A program made the translations under genes and the position numbers. This document shows positions 42,591 to 52,656 of a stretch of DNA of 64,000 bases, in pieces (the first letter of the stretch is position 1; each line of letters opens with the position of its first letter). The stretch is taken from assembly GCF_004000865.1 (NCBI RefSeq), contig NZ_BIMB01000002.1, forward strand, positions 62,001-126,000. The letters are read 5' to 3'. This stretch comes from Paenibacillus elgii NBRC 100335. GTDB taxonomy: Bacteria > Bacillota > Bacilli > Paenibacillales > NBRC-103111. Under the pieces are notes generated by a model, which searched no databases, was not told the origin of the DNA, and saw only the letters and a list, made by a program, of their open reading frames with translations.

Positions 42591-43247
42591 TTAACCTTTC
42601 GCCATTTTCGGCAACTGACTGAAATCCGGATTCAAAAATGCCGTCAAGGACAAAATAAACATGACGGACATGACCACGAATACGCCCATCCATACGTAAG
42701 TCGAAACTCGCTGCGCGCGCGGCCCCACGGTAATCCCCCAGCTGACGAGGAAAGACCACATGCCGTTGCTGAAGTGGAACACGGCCGCAACGATGCCAAT
42801 ACAGTACATAATGAAGTAAATGTTGTTGCTCACAATCTCATGCATGTGGATGCCCACCGCATCTTGCGCTACCGCTCCGAACGAGATTTGCAGACGCGTT
42901 TGGAAGAAGTGGAAGGCCACGAACAAGAACGTAATGACACCGGTTACGCGCTGCAAGAAAAACATTTGGTTGCGGAAATAGCCATAGTTGGACACGTTGT
43001 TGCGCGCCGTATAAGCCACATACAACCCGTAGATGGCGTGATAGGCGAGCGGAATCCAAATGCCGACAATTTCCAGCAGCAGCACGAGCGGCAGCTCATG
43101 AAGCCAGAACACTTGATCCAAAAAAGCTGCATGTCCGCCGCTGAACGCCTTGTAGTTCGTCAGCAGGTGCTCGATCAGAAAGAAGCCGACCGGAATGACA
43201 CCAAGCAATGAATGCAGCTTCCGTGAAAAGTAAGAATTTTTAAACAT
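42591..43247 (-). CDS. sdhC: Succinate dehydrogenase cytochrome b558 subunit
   Basis: Membrane anchor that binds two haems and reduces menaquinone. The 218 residues have five helices, with haem-type histidines in FLIEHLLTNYKAF, LAYHAIYGLYVAY and FLFVAFHFFQTR. The start is ATG 43247, where the family motif SYFSRKLHSLLGVIP begins; GAGGGGG lies 11 bp upstream. First gene of sdhCAB, divergent from a LysR gene at 43512. Confidence 0.95.
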   Translation of the reverse strand: MFKNSYFSRKLHSLLGVIPVGFFLIEHLLTNYKAFSGGHAAFLDQVFWLHELPLVLLLEIVGIWIPLAYHAIYGLYVAYTARNNVSNYGYFRNQMFFLQRVTGVITFLFVAFHFFQTRLQISFGAVAQDAVGIHMHEIVSNNIYFIMYCIGIVAAVFHFSNGMWSFLVSWGITVGPRAQRVSTYVWMGVFVVMSVMFILSLTAFLNPDFSQLPKMAKG

Positions 43248-43511
43248 TGAAACTAGTTCCCCCCTCAAATTAAGGCTTGTCACCGCTTCGTCAAAACCAT
43301 TTACCATTGTACTCCCGCATATCGGGAGCGTCAACAAAAAACGCTATGCCTATTTTCGATGTTTCGACAAGCTTTTATACCGTTTGCGGCAAAAAATGTG
43401 AACAAGAAGTGACACATTCCATACTACTCCTGAATCGCTTATAATGGAAGTGCTGATTTTTTATATATGCTTATAACTTATTGTCATATAAGAAAAGGAA
43501 GGATACCCGCT

Positions 43512-44420
43512 ATGGAGCTTATCGATGTATTTGCCACCGTCGTCGAGCAGCAGAGCTTGAATAAAGCGTCGCAACTGCTCAACGTCTCCCAGCCCGCACT
43601 GTCGCGTAAAATTATGCGGCTGGAGGAGGAGCTCGGCATTCAGCTCTTCGTCCGCAAGGGCAAGCGGCTGGAGCTGACCCGCGCCGGTGAGGTCTGCTAC
43701 GAGTTCGCCCTGGAGCAGAAGCGGCTGGAGCGCCGGCTCCATGAGAAGCTGCAGGCGTTCAAGACAAGCGTCAAGCCCGCCAGCATCGTCATCGGAGCAA
43801 GCTTGACGACGCTCCAGTCGACGCTGCCCGATCTGATTACGATCTACACCCGCGAATACCCGAATACGGACATCAAGGCCGTTACCGGCAAAACGCACGA
43901 GATCGTGCCGCTCATCAAAGAAAAACGCGTGGACATCGGTCTCGTCGCCTCCATGATCGAAGATCCTTCCATCGTCTGCGTGCCCTTATTCGACGACCCG
44001 CTCTGTCTCGTGCTGCCCGAAGGGCATCCGTTCGCCGACAAGGGGGAGCTGTTCATTCAAGATCTGCACGAGCTGCCGATGATCCTGTTTTCGCGGGGCA
44101 CATGGTACCGCGTCTTAATGGATGAGATGTTTCACCGCTGCGGAGTCCATCCGGATGTTAAAATGGAGATCGACTCGTTCGAAGCGATTACCCGGCTCGT
44201 ATCCACCTGCAAAACGGCAACGCTCTTGCCCGAATCATATTTGCGCCACAATCTGATCGAAGACAACGAGCTGACCGTGCGCTTCATCCCCGAGCTGGAA
44301 CAAACGAAAAGAACGACCTCTCTCCTGTTCACGGAGGAAGCCGTTCTTGAACCGTCCATCCGCCGCTTCATCGATCAAGCGGTCCGGCATTACCATACGG
44401 CGGACGAATATACATTATAA
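43512..44420 (+). CDS. LysR family transcriptional regulator
   Basis: A 302-residue LysR protein with an N-terminal winged HTH (DVFATVVEQQSLNKASQLLN, then VSQPALSRKIMRLEEELG) and a periplasmic-like effector domain. The start ATG 43512 follows AAAAGGAAGG. It diverges from sdhCAB with about 260 bp between. In Bacillus a LysR protein (CcpC) controls citric acid cycle genes in response to citrate, so control of sdh or a related process is possible. The target is not proven by the sequence. A plain TATAAT lies 5' (about 43440). Confidence 0.88.
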   Translation: MELIDVFATVVEQQSLNKASQLLNVSQPALSRKIMRLEEELGIQLFVRKGKRLELTRAGEVCYEFALEQKRLERRLHEKLQAFKTSVKPASIVIGASLTTLQSTLPDLITIYTREYPNTDIKAVTGKTHEIVPLIKEKRVDIGLVASMIEDPSIVCVPLFDDPLCLVLPEGHPFADKGELFIQDLHELPMILFSRGTWYRVLMDEMFHRCGVHPDVKMEIDSFEAITRLVSTCKTATLLPESYLRHNLIEDNELTVRFIPELEQTKRTTSLLFTEEAVLEPSIRRFIDQAVRHYHTADEYTL

Positions 44421-44423
44421 AAA

Positions 44424-44462
44424 GAAGGCGGACGATGCGTCAGGTCTCTCCGTCCGCCTTCT
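44424..44462. terminator. Terminator between LysR gene and antiporter gene
   Basis: AGAAGGCGGAC and GTCCGCCTTCT flank an 18-nt loop with T or A runs outside. It overlaps the end of the antiporter gene and can serve both convergent units. Confidence 0.8.
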
Positions 44463-45675
44463 CCTCCAATCCGAGCCTGCGGGCGACATACGCCGTCGTT
44501 CCGGCCTGCAGCAGGATGGTCAGCAACACGGCCAGAAACGTGACCGACGCGATAACGTCCGCATACTTCACACCCATCCCGGCAACCATGCCCGACAATG
44601 CCGCCGGAATTACTCCCGTTTCGCGCACCCAGAACATGAATACAATCTCGTTGCGCTTCCATTCGGCCTTGCGGTCCGGAAGCGCGCATGCCAGCACGGT
44701 CAACGGGCGGGCAATCAGCATAAAGACGACGATGACGGCAAGACTCGGCCACAAGTGATCGAGGATGACCCGGAAATTCACTTGGCTGCCCAGCATAATA
44801 AAGATGAGCATCCGCATAACCACCGTCATATTTTCGCTAAAATGGGCCATTTCGTGCAGTTTGTCGTCCAACTCCAGCTTGAACAGCTCGTGATTGCCCC
44901 AGATGAGGCCGGCCACGAAGGTCGCCATAAAGCCGCTGACGTGCAGCACATCGCCGAGCCAATAGGCGCCGAGCGCCGTGACGATCAAGGCGATGGTCGC
45001 ATAATCCCGCAGCCAGCCGAGCTTGAAGTGAGCTGTAACATAGACCAGAACGAGTCCGATAAGCAAACCGACGACAATGCCGCCCACGGCAGTCTGCACA
45101 AAGCCGGTCACGCTAGCGCCAACCGATAAGGCTTGACCGCCTGTGATCGCTCCGAGCACCGAGAAAGTAAGGATCGAGCCGGTCGCGTCGTTGAAGGCGG
45201 ACTCGCTTTCGACCGTTTCCCGCACCTTGGGACGAATGCGCACCTGCTTGAAAACGGGAATGAGTGTCGCCGGGTCCGTCGATGAAATGATTGCACCTAG
45301 CAGCACCGCGTACATCATCGGGATGCCGAGCAGCCAGTGTGCGGCAAAAGCTACGACGGCACAAGTAATCAAAACCCCGGGCACACTGAGCAGCGATACG
45401 GTGATCCATACTTTGCGAAGCCCCGACAACTTGATATTCCGACCGCCATCGAACAGAATAAGCGCCGATCCGGCCGTCAAAATAAATTGATTCATAAACG
45501 AGCTGCTCGGCTCGTTGACCAGATGCATCCCTTGTCCCACAACAACGCCCGCGATCAAAAAAAGAGCGACGTCCGGCAGTTTCAGCCAACTCGCTACTTT
45601 TCCGGAAATCATACCGATGAGGAGGATAAATATAATAAGAAAGAGTACGTGTTCGATCATAACGCCATTTTCCAT
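44440..45675 (-). CDS. Cation:proton antiporter (CPA1/NhaP-type)
   Basis: A 411-residue membrane antiporter with about 11-12 helices. The CPA signature regions are LLGAIISSTDPATLIPVFKQ and VESESAFNDATGSILTFSVL, with the charged helix LHVSGFMATFVAGLIWGN. It lacks a long cytoplasmic C-terminal domain. It probably exchanges K+ or Na+ for H+. It is third in ktrB-ktrA-antiporter, 53 bp after ktrA, so K+ uptake and cation export share one control. Confidence 0.88.
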   Translation of the reverse strand: MENGVMIEHVLFLIIFILLIGMISGKVASWLKLPDVALFLIAGVVVGQGMHLVNEPSSSFMNQFILTAGSALILFDGGRNIKLSGLRKVWITVSLLSVPGVLITCAVVAFAAHWLLGIPMMYAVLLGAIISSTDPATLIPVFKQVRIRPKVRETVESESAFNDATGSILTFSVLGAITGGQALSVGASVTGFVQTAVGGIVVGLLIGLVLVYVTAHFKLGWLRDYATIALIVTALGAYWLGDVLHVSGFMATFVAGLIWGNHELFKLELDDKLHEMAHFSENMTVVMRMLIFIMLGSQVNFRVILDHLWPSLAVIVVFMLIARPLTVLACALPDRKAEWKRNEIVFMFWVRETGVIPAALSGMVAGMGVKYADVIASVTFLAVLLTILLQAGTTAYVARRLGLEEKADGET

Positions 45676-45728
45676 TAGTGCTCTTCGCCTCCTGACAACT
45701 CGGCCCTGCTTCGGTCAACCGCGGTCTG

Positions 45729-46391
45729 TTACCGGATAACCTCATTCTCGAACGTCTCGATCTGCTCGTTTGTGCCAATGACGACCATGACATCGCGTTC
45801 TTCCACCATATCTTCGGCCGTCGGAGCGATGATGACGCCGTTCTTCTTATTAATAGCAACGACGCTGCAGCCGTAGCGCGCTCTCGGATCGAGCTCCTTC
45901 AACGAACGGCCGTTCAAGCTGCGCGGCACCGCGAGCTCGGCAATCGTATAATCCTTCGACAGCTCGATGTAATCGAGCAGGTTGGGCGATACCAACTGGT
46001 GCGCCACGCGAATGCCCATATCCCGCTCGGGATAGATGACGCGGTCTACGCCGATCTTTTGCAGCACTTTGCCGTGCAGCTCGGACAGTGCCTTGGCCAC
46101 CACCATGCCCACACCACTATCTTTTAGCAAAATCGCCGTTAAAATACTCGCTTGAATGTCATCGCCGATGGAAACGACAGCGCAATCGAAATTCCGGATG
46201 CCGAGCGAGCGGATCACATCTTCGTCGGTAGCGTCCGCCACCACGACGTGCGTCAGCTCGTCGCTCATCTCCTCCACCGCTTCTTCATCCTTGTCGATGC
46301 CCAGCACCTCATAACCGAGCTTGATCAGTTCCTTTGCAAGGCTGGAACCGAAGCGGCCGAGGCCGATGACTGCATACTGACTACGTTTCAT
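45729..46391 (-). CDS. ktrA: Potassium uptake regulatory subunit (KtrA/TrkA, RCK)
   Basis: Cytoplasmic gating ring of a Ktr potassium channel-transporter. The 220 residues form an RCK_N domain with the nucleotide motif YAVIGLGRFGSSLAKELIKL and an RCK_C (TrkA_C) domain from about residue 135. In Bacillus, KtrA binds ATP/ADP and c-di-AMP at RCK_C. It follows ktrB after 13 bp. Confidence 0.93.
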   Translation of the reverse strand: MKRSQYAVIGLGRFGSSLAKELIKLGYEVLGIDKDEEAVEEMSDELTHVVVADATDEDVIRSLGIRNFDCAVVSIGDDIQASILTAILLKDSGVGMVVAKALSELHGKVLQKIGVDRVIYPERDMGIRVAHQLVSPNLLDYIELSKDYTIAELAVPRSLNGRSLKELDPRARYGCSVVAINKKNGVIIAPTAEDMVEERDVMVVIGTNEQIETFENEVIR

Positions 46392-46404
46392 TCGTTAGCT
46401 TCCC

Positions 46405-47757
46405 CTATCCGATCGTAATTTTTCCTTCCGGGTATCGGTACAACTCTTTTTCCGCTTTCGGCCCTAGCGCATAGGCGAGCGTAAGCGGTCCGAGACGGCC
46501 GGCAAACATGGTGAGAGAAATCATAATTTTTCCAAAAAAAGAAAGGTCAGGCGTAACGCCCATCGTAAGTCCGACCGTACCGAAGGCGGAGGTTACTTCG
46601 AAAAGCAGCTTCAGAAACGATTGGTTCTCCGTCGTGGTCAGCAGCATCGTGACAAAAATGACCAGAAACAAAGCGATCATCGTCAGCGTAATCGCTTTAA
46701 GAATGCGGTCCTTGCCGAGCCGGTAATGGAACAGTACGATATCCTCTTTTCCGCGGATCATAGCGATCATTGCACCGATCAGCGTCGTGAACGTCGTCGT
46801 CTTAATCCCGCCGCCGGTCGATCCCGGAGATGCCCCGATAAACATCAGGATGATGATAAAAAATTGTGAAGCTTGTCGCATGGCACCGATATCGACCGAG
46901 TTCGCCCCGGCCGTCCGCGGCGAAACCGATTGAAAGAACGAAGCCAGAATTTTGCCGGACCAGTTCAGGGAGCCCAGCGTCTTCTGATTCGTAAACTCGA
47001 AAATAAAGATGACGATCGCCCCGACCACGATCAGAAGACCGGTAGCTGACAGCACCACCTTGGAATGCAGCGACAATCGCTTATGCTTCTTGTAGTCGAC
47101 GACATCGGACATGACGACGAAGCCTATGCCGCCCAATATGATCAAGCCCATCGAGACGATATTAACGATCCAATCGTCCGCGTACGTCGTCAGACTCGTG
47201 AACGGAGCGACGACGGAGCCGAATAAGTCAAAACCGGCGTTGTTAAAAAACGAAATGGCATGGAATATGCCGAAGTAAATGCCTTTGGCGATCCCCAAAT
47301 CAAACGACCAGCGAATGGAGAAAATAACAGCCGCAACGAACTCGATCGTAAGTGAGTAGACGAGGACGCGCCGGATCAGGCGGACGATCCCTTCCATACT
47401 TCCTTGGTTCATCGCTTCCTGCAAGATGAGCCGTTCCTTGAGCGATATGCGCTTTCGGAGCACGAAAGCAAACAAAGTCGACATGGTCATGAAACCGAGA
47501 CCGCCAACTTGAATCAGGGAAATAATGACAATTTGTCCGAACATGGAATAATGGCTACCCGTGTCCACAACGACCAATCCGGTTACGCAAGTGGCGGATG
47601 TAGCCGTAAACAACGCGTCTATAAAGAGCGTAGGTTGTCCGCTTGCCGAGGAGATCGGCAAGGAGAGCAGAGTAGCCCCGAGCAGAATGATCGCCGCAAA
47701 GCCGATCACTAGAATTTGCGGCGGCGTTAGCTCGATTTTTTTGGCGATGGATTTCAT
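46405..47757 (-). CDS. ktrB: Potassium uptake channel subunit (KtrB/TrkH)
   Basis: Ion-conducting membrane subunit of the Ktr system, 450 residues. It has four membrane-pore-membrane repeats; filter-like segments include FTATSATCVTGLVVVDTGSH, FFNNAGFDLFG, SPRTAGANSVDIGAM and TSAFGTVGLTMGVT. The first gene of the operon, preceded by a c-di-AMP riboswitch with terminator at 47790-47975. Confidence 0.94.
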   Translation of the reverse strand: MKSIAKKIELTPPQILVIGFAAIILLGATLLSLPISSASGQPTLFIDALFTATSATCVTGLVVVDTGSHYSMFGQIVIISLIQVGGLGFMTMSTLFAFVLRKRISLKERLILQEAMNQGSMEGIVRLIRRVLVYSLTIEFVAAVIFSIRWSFDLGIAKGIYFGIFHAISFFNNAGFDLFGSVVAPFTSLTTYADDWIVNIVSMGLIILGGIGFVVMSDVVDYKKHKRLSLHSKVVLSATGLLIVVGAIVIFIFEFTNQKTLGSLNWSGKILASFFQSVSPRTAGANSVDIGAMRQASQFFIIILMFIGASPGSTGGGIKTTTFTTLIGAMIAMIRGKEDIVLFHYRLGKDRILKAITLTMIALFLVIFVTMLLTTTENQSFLKLLFEVTSAFGTVGLTMGVTPDLSFFGKIMISLTMFAGRLGPLTLAYALGPKAEKELYRYPEGKITIG

Positions 47758-47789
47758 TATACACCTCTGTTAACAGGTTTCAGGCAACA

Positions 47790-47975
47790 AAAAAGACACT
47801 GGAAACCCTAGTGTCGTGTGTAAAGGTTCCTGCAAAAAAAGCCTACGAGGTTAGCTGACGGATTCGGGTTTACAGGCACCCTATCTACAAGCCCCAAAGA
47901 AGGACTTGCGGAATTCACCCCTAAAATCATGGTTCCCCCGTTTTCGTAAAGAAATTCGGCTTGTTATTCAATTGA
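47790..47975 (-). ncRNA. c-di-AMP riboswitch (ydaO/yuaA) with terminator, upstream of ktrB
   Basis: On the minus strand the conserved ydaO blocks appear in order: AGCCGAATTTC, CGGGGGAACCATG, GGGGTGAATTCCGC, GGGCTTGTAGATAGGGTGCC and then CCCGAATCCGTCAGCTAACC-TCGTAGGC. The aptamer spans about 47975-47838. A terminator hairpin (GACACTAGGG/TTTCCAGTGTC-like arms, T run) lies at 47816-47790. In Firmicutes c-di-AMP binding switches such genes off. Here it would shut ktrB-ktrA and the antiporter when c-di-AMP is high. ktrB starts 33 nt after it. Confidence 0.93.
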
Positions 47976-47985
47976 TATGAATTGA

Positions 47986-48014
47986 ATTATAATCCCGTTT
48001 GGGCGGAAGTACAA
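47986..48014 (-). promoter_or_regulatory. Promoter of the ktr operon
   Basis: On the minus strand -35 TTGTAC (48014-48009), -10 TATAAT (47991-47986) and a 17-bp spacer lie just before the riboswitch. Confidence 0.75.
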
Positions 48015-48203
48015 AGCTGTTTTTGACGGAAATGGTACGAGAATTATAACCTTAAGACAGATGTAAGCGCTCTTACGCCTATGTGGCTTCGCTTTTCGCG
48101 TTTTTCCCCTGACATGCTCGCAATATCGATGGATTTTCCCGGAGCATGTATGCTAATTTAAAAGAATACACTGTTATTATTCCGGATCCGATAAGGAGCT
48201 CTT

Positions 48204-49928
48204 ATGCTGAAACGATTTAATTCCGCAACTCCCCTGCCTCTGCTTGCTGTCATCGGTCTGCTGTTGTACTTTGGCGTCATTATCGTCTCTCCATTTTTTC
48301 GCGATACGGAGCGGACGGACCAAGCCCCAACGAACGTACCGGAAGTGTCCAAACAGCAAGCGGCCGCGGCGGCGACCGACTTTGTGCGCAACAGGTTCAA
48401 GCTGTCCCCGGAGTCGCAGACGAACGTGCTGTACCAAGCGTCCATGACCATTAGCGGCTATCTGCAAAAAGAACACCTGTACGACGAATACGCGAAGCGC
48501 TACGGAGACCAATATCCGCTTGAGTTTTATGAGGTTGAGATCAACGACAAGCCGAACGGAACCACTTATTATGTCGCCGTAAATTACAAAACACTGCAAA
48601 TTTTCGGTTGGGCACGCAGCAAATCTCCGGTTGCCAAAAGCGACACGGTAAGCTCGGCCGAAACCGATCTGGTCCGATTGGCGGAGCACGCGATCCGGGA
48701 TATGGGCTACACGCCAGAGCAATTTGTACTATCTAGTGAAAAAGGCAAGGAGCGCAACGGGGCTCTCGTTTATGTGAGCAAAACGGAGCAAATTGGCGGG
48801 GCGAAGCTGGAGCTACGGCTCGATGTGTCCGGCGGACAAATCGCGTCCTTTAAACCGGCTTTTCCGGCTCCGGACAGCTTTATCTCCTGGCAGCAAGCTC
48901 AAGACGAGCGGTCAGCCCTGATGACAAGAATCAGCATGGCGGTGTCCCTGATGATGACGTTTGCCGCGCTGATTGTCATCGTCCGCCATCGGAAGGAAGT
49001 TCGCTTCGGCCGCGGTGCGGTACTGTCGATGCTGTTTTTGGCGATCTACCTGACGAACAACTTCAATATGCTGCCGGCCTTCCGGACTATGCACGGAAGC
49101 GGCCCCTCGGAGCCGGAGGCCGCTATCTATTTGGTCATTATGAATATTTTCATTACGCTGATGGCCGGCTCGACTTACCTTTCCTTCCTGGCCGGACGGC
49201 AGCTTTGGCTGAACCGCGGCTGGAACGCGTGGCCGGTATGGCGCGATCCGCGGTTCGGAAGCGAGACGCGAACGGCCATGGTACGCGGTTACTTGATCTG
49301 CTTGTTCATCCTTGGGGTGCAGCAAGTGATGCTCTTCATCGCCTCCGAGGCGTTCGACGTATGGGCGGTCAGCGAGCCGACGGACTCCATCTACAATATG
49401 CGCATGCCTGGCTTCTTCCCATTAATGGCTTGGGCTGCCGCGATATCGGAGGAAGCCGTCTACCGGCTGCTCGGGATTGCGCTCGTGCTGAGACTGACCC
49501 GCAGCCGGGTGCTGGCCGTACTCCTGCCCAGCGTCATCTGGGCCATGAGCCATACGCAGTACCCGATCTATCCGGTGTACACGCGGCTGATCGAGGTAAC
49601 GGTGCTCGGCCTTGTCTTCGGATGGGCGTTCCTGCGGTACGGCTTCTTGACCGCTATGTTCGCCCATGCCGCGATGGACAGCATTCTGATGGGACTATCG
49701 CTTATGTATACGGGAGAGCCGCTGCAGATTGCCCTCGGAGCGCTATATCTCCTTGTACCCGCAGCGGTCGGATGGATCATTGCATGGCTTCACGGCCGGT
49801 TTAATCGGCGTCCGCCTGCTGCATCTCTTCCTGGAGCTCCCCCGCTTCCGGAGACGAATCCGGATTCCGGCCGTTTAACGCCGCTAAAATTTGGCCCGCC
49901 AGCTTCTCACCGATCCCCAGAGGCTTGA
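48204..49928 (+). CDS. CPBP family intramembrane metalloprotease
   Basis: A 574-residue protein with an N-terminal helix, an extracytoplasmic stretch of about 200 residues (about 35-235; its text includes [14 protein letters not shown]) and a C-terminal multi-helix CPBP/Abi domain. The metal-binding motifs EEAVYRLLG (EExxxR), [11 protein letters not shown] (xxxxH) and FAHAAMD (HxxxD) are all present. Such proteases cut within membrane segments or act on prenylated peptides. The SD AAGGAGCT precedes ATG 48204. The final 40 residues or so are read opposite the end of uvrC, a 128-bp convergent overlap. The substrate is unknown. Confidence 0.85.
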   Translation: MLKRFNSATPLPLLAVIGLLLYFGVIIVSPFFRDTERTDQAPTNVPEVSKQQAAAAATDFVRNRFKLSPESQTNVLYQASMTISGYLQKEHLYDEYAKRYGDQYPLEFYEVEINDKPNGTTYYVAVNYKTLQIFGWARSKSPVAKSDTVSSAETDLVRLAEHAIRDMGYTPEQFVLSSEKGKERNGALVYVSKTEQIGGAKLELRLDVSGGQIASFKPAFPAPDSFISWQQAQDERSALMTRISMAVSLMMTFAALIVIVRHRKEVRFGRGAVLSMLFLAIYLTNNFNMLPAFRTMHGSGPSEPEAAIYLVIMNIFITLMAGSTYLSFLAGRQLWLNRGWNAWPVWRDPRFGSETRTAMVRGYLICLFILGVQQVMLFIASEAFDVWAVSEPTDSIYNMRMPGFFPLMAWAAAISEEAVYRLLGIALVLRLTRSRVLAVLLPSVIWAMSHTQYPIYPVYTRLIEVTVLGLVFGWAFLRYGFLTAMFAHAAMDSILMGLSLMYTGEPLQIALGALYLLVPAAVGWIIAWLHGRFNRRPPAASLPGAPPLPETNPDSGRLTPLKFGPPASHRSPEA

Positions 49929-51861
49929 AGTCTACGACTTCGGCCTCTTTTATTTTCTTAAGCGAGCCGAAATGCTTGAGCAGCGCCTTGCGCCGTTTCT
50001 CCCCAATGCCGGGGATCGCGTCAAGCTGCGAGACGGTCATCGACTTGGCGCGGGTCTCCCGGTGGAACGTGATCGCGAAGCGGTGCACTTCGTCTTGAAT
50101 GCGCTGGAGCAAATAAAACTCCTGGCTGTCGCGCGGCACCGGGACCACTTCGGCCGGATCGCCGATCAAGAGCTGAGCGGTTTTGTGCTTCGCGTCCTTG
50201 ACCAGCCCGCAGACGGGAATGTACAGCCCGAGCTCGTTCTCCAGTACGTCGATCGCTGCGGACATATGGCCCCGTCCGCCATCGATCACGATCAGGTCGG
50301 GCATCTGCAGTTCTTCCTTGAGCACCCGCTCGTACCGGCGGCGCACCACTTCCCGCATCGTTTCGTAATCGTCCGGTCCTTGTACGGTACGGATTTTATA
50401 CTTCCGGTACTCTTTGCGGTCCGGCTTGCCGTTCGTAAATACGACCATCGCGGATACCGGGTCCGACCCTTGAATATTCGAGTTGTCGAACGCCTCGATC
50501 CGGTGCACCATCCCGATGCCAAGCCATTGTCCCAGATTTTCGACCGCTTTGACCGTCCGGTCCGCGTCGCGCTCGATCAGACGGAATTTTTCTTCCAGCG
50601 ATACACGGGCGTTGTCACAGGCCATATCGACCATATTTTTCTTGAGTCCGCGCCGCGGAATATGCACTTTGACCTTGAGCCAGCTTTCCAGCGCTTCCTT
50701 CACATCGGCTTTGGACCCCGATCCAGCCGGGTCGTCCGCTTCCGCTGGATCATCGGCCGGCTCCGGATCGGCGTCTACGGAATACGCTGTGCCGGTTTCG
50801 GCCACCATTTCCATATGTGCCTCTGTCGTTGGCACCTCGACGGTAGCAGCCGCTTCCGAGCCTGGCGCGGGCTGCTGTCCTTCCGTCCATGCCGGGAGGA
50901 ACACTTCCTTCGGCAGCGCCGGGTTCTCGCTGTAATATTGCGTCACGAACGTCAAGAAATCGTCATACGCTTCGCCGTAGTACGGAAAGGACGACGCATG
51001 GCGCTCGATCAGCTTGCCTTGGCGCATATAGAGAATCTGCACGCACATCCAGCCCTTGTCCACGGCGAAGCCGAACACGTCGCGGTCCACGGTGTCCGTC
51101 GTCGTGATCTTCTGCTTCTCCATGACCGTATCGATATGCTGAATCTGGTCCCGCAGTTCCTTGGCCCGTTCGAAATTGAGCTCCTCGGCCGCTTCGTGCA
51201 TTTTGCGGGTAAGCTCCTGCTTGATCTCGTTATGTCCGCCGCTGAGAAACCGGCTGATTTCGTGCACCATCTTGTCGTACGTCTCCTGCTCGACCTCGTA
51301 CTCACAGGGCGCGATGCACTGTCCCAGATGATAGTAAAGACATACGCGGTCCGGGAGCGTCTTGCATTTGCGGAGCGGATACAGCCGGTCCAGCAGCTTC
51401 TTCGTCGCTCCCGCGGCGTACGGGTTCGGATAAGGACCGAAATATTTGGCCTTGTCCTTCAGCACCCGGCGCGTCACTTCCAGCCGGGGGTGCTTTTCGT
51501 TCGTAATTTTGATGTATGGAAACGACTTGTCGTCCTTCAGCAGAACGTTGTATCGCGGATAATATTTTTTGATCAGATTGCACTCCAGAATGAGCGCTTC
51601 CATGTTATTGGCCGTAACGATGTACTCGAAATCGACGATATCGTTTACGAGCAGCTGCGTCTTGATCGTATGGCTCCCGGTAAAATAAGACCGCAGCCGG
51701 TTGCGCAGCACCTTCGCTTTACCGACATAGATGATCGTCCCTTCCCGGTTCTTCATCAGGTAGCAGCCGGGCTGCTCCGGGACGAGCGACAGCTTGTTTT
51801 TGATCGCTTCCAGTATTTTTTTCCGGTCCTGGCGATCCGGTTCCCCTGCATATTCGGTCAA
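49801..51861 (-). CDS. uvrC: Excinuclease ABC subunit C
   Basis: Makes both incisions in nucleotide excision repair. The 686 residues have an N-terminal GIY-YIG nuclease ([20 protein letters not shown]), Cys cluster [21 protein letters not shown], a UvrB-binding UVR domain, an RNase H-like endonuclease ([20 protein letters not shown] and [16 protein letters not shown]) and helix-hairpin-helix motifs ([20 protein letters not shown]). It contains an acidic insert of about 55 residues (about 330-390) rich in Glu, Asp, Ala and Pro before the RNase H domain. The start is TTG 51861 after GGGGAGG; a codon at 51888 precedes that SD. Its 3' end overlaps the protease gene by 128 bp. Confidence 0.96.
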   Translation of the reverse strand: MTEYAGEPDRQDRKKILEAIKNKLSLVPEQPGCYLMKNREGTIIYVGKAKVLRNRLRSYFTGSHTIKTQLLVNDIVDFEYIVTANNMEALILECNLIKKYYPRYNVLLKDDKSFPYIKITNEKHPRLEVTRRVLKDKAKYFGPYPNPYAAGATKKLLDRLYPLRKCKTLPDRVCLYYHLGQCIAPCEYEVEQETYDKMVHEISRFLSGGHNEIKQELTRKMHEAAEELNFERAKELRDQIQHIDTVMEKQKITTTDTVDRDVFGFAVDKGWMCVQILYMRQGKLIERHASSFPYYGEAYDDFLTFVTQYYSENPALPKEVFLPAWTEGQQPAPGSEAAATVEVPTTEAHMEMVAETGTAYSVDADPEPADDPAEADDPAGSGSKADVKEALESWLKVKVHIPRRGLKKNMVDMACDNARVSLEEKFRLIERDADRTVKAVENLGQWLGIGMVHRIEAFDNSNIQGSDPVSAMVVFTNGKPDRKEYRKYKIRTVQGPDDYETMREVVRRRYERVLKEELQMPDLIVIDGGRGHMSAAIDVLENELGLYIPVCGLVKDAKHKTAQLLIGDPAEVVPVPRDSQEFYLLQRIQDEVHRFAITFHRETRAKSMTVSQLDAIPGIGEKRRKALLKHFGSLKKIKEAEVVDFKPLGIGEKLAGQILAALNGRNPDSSPEAGELQEEMQQADAD

Positions 51862-51885
51862 CGAATTCCTCCCCTTTCCCAACGG

Positions 51886-51926
51886 CAAAAAGCTCTTTTT
51901 CCAGCATAGCAGAAAAAGAGCTTTTT
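51886..51926. terminator. Terminator between trxA and uvrC
   Basis: AAAAAGCTCTTTTT and AAAAAGAGCTTTTT pair around CCAGCATAGCAG, just after the trxA stop (51952). Confidence 0.8.
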
Positions 51927-51951
51927 CTCACGCGATCCGCAGGCTGCCAAA

Positions 51952-52269
51952 TTATTGATGGCGGCTCAATACGTTTTTCAGCGCATCTTTGGACTGGAAG
52001 CCGACGATTTTATCGACCGGCTGGCCGTCTTTGAACACGATCAGCGTCGGAATGCTCATTACGCCGAAACGGGAAGCGGACTCCGGATTGTCGTCCACGT
52101 TCACTTTCGCGATTTTCACGCTTTCGCCGATTTCTGTATCCAGCTCCTCCAACACGGGAGCGATCATTTTGCAAGGTCCGCACCAAGGCGCCCAAAAATC
52201 TACAAGAACCGTACCGGATCCTTCTACTTCAGCTGAGAAAGATTGGTCAGACACATTAACGATAGCCAT
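51952..52269 (-). CDS. trxA: Thioredoxin
   Basis: Cytoplasmic disulfide reductase, 105 residues. The active site WAPWCGPCKM lies at about residue 30 and the cis-proline in VMSIPTLIVFKDG is at about 74. A promoter with TTTCAA and TATACT lies upstream (52338-52311). Length is normal. Confidence 0.97.
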   Translation of the reverse strand: MAIVNVSDQSFSAEVEGSGTVLVDFWAPWCGPCKMIAPVLEELDTEIGESVKIAKVNVDDNPESASRFGVMSIPTLIVFKDGQPVDKIVGFQSKDALKNVLSRHQ

Positions 52270-52310
52270 GATTCAATTTCTCCTTTTGCGGAAATAATGT
52301 CAACATGTAA

Positions 52311-52338
52311 AGTATACCACATCGAGAGCCTTTTTCAA
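52311..52338 (-). promoter_or_regulatory. Promoter of trxA
   Basis: On the minus strand -35 TTGAAA (52338-52333) and -10 TATACT (52316-52311) are 16 bp apart. Confidence 0.65.
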
Positions 52339-52374
52339 CCGAGCCAAAGTTTGCACAATTGTCATTTTACATCC

Positions 52375-52404
52375 TTTACAATGGAAGGCGATTTTGGGTA
52401 TACT
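52375..52404 (+). promoter_or_regulatory. Promoter of the YqzM-like gene
   Basis: -35 TTTACA (52375-52380) and -10 TATACT (52399-52404) are 18 bp apart. Confidence 0.65.
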
Positions 52405-52486
52405 AGCCGTATATGAGTATCGCTAAGCTGCCTAAGCTGTGCCGTCAGGCGGCTTTGCCCGGCACAACCCTAAGGAGGAACCTTGT

Positions 52487-52636
52487 ATGAACGACTCGAC
52501 AAGAAATCCCGAACTTCACGTGTACGAAGAGCAACGGAATGATTTTATCGACGTGGCTACGGGCTTCGGCGTTTTCTTTGCCATCCTGCTCGTGGTGGGC
52601 ATCATCGCGACAGCGGCTTCGCTTATGATGAAGTAA
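52487..52636 (+). CDS. YqzM-like small membrane protein
   Basis: A 49-residue single-pass membrane protein. A hydrophilic start (NDSTRNPELHVYEEQRNDFI) precedes one helix (residues 27-46). The RND-x-I-D motif and layout match the YqzM family of Bacilli, of unknown function. The strong SD AAGGAGGA lies before ATG 52487. A terminator follows at 52657-52704. Confidence 0.75.
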   Translation: MNDSTRNPELHVYEEQRNDFIDVATGFGVFFAILLVVGIIATAASLMMK

Positions 52637-52656
52637 TCATGGTCCGGCCGTTGCGA

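Noticed and set aside
49891-51909. 672-codon open frame opposite uvrC
   Set aside because: The same antisense artefact; no SD, no domain, and uvrC has all family motifs.
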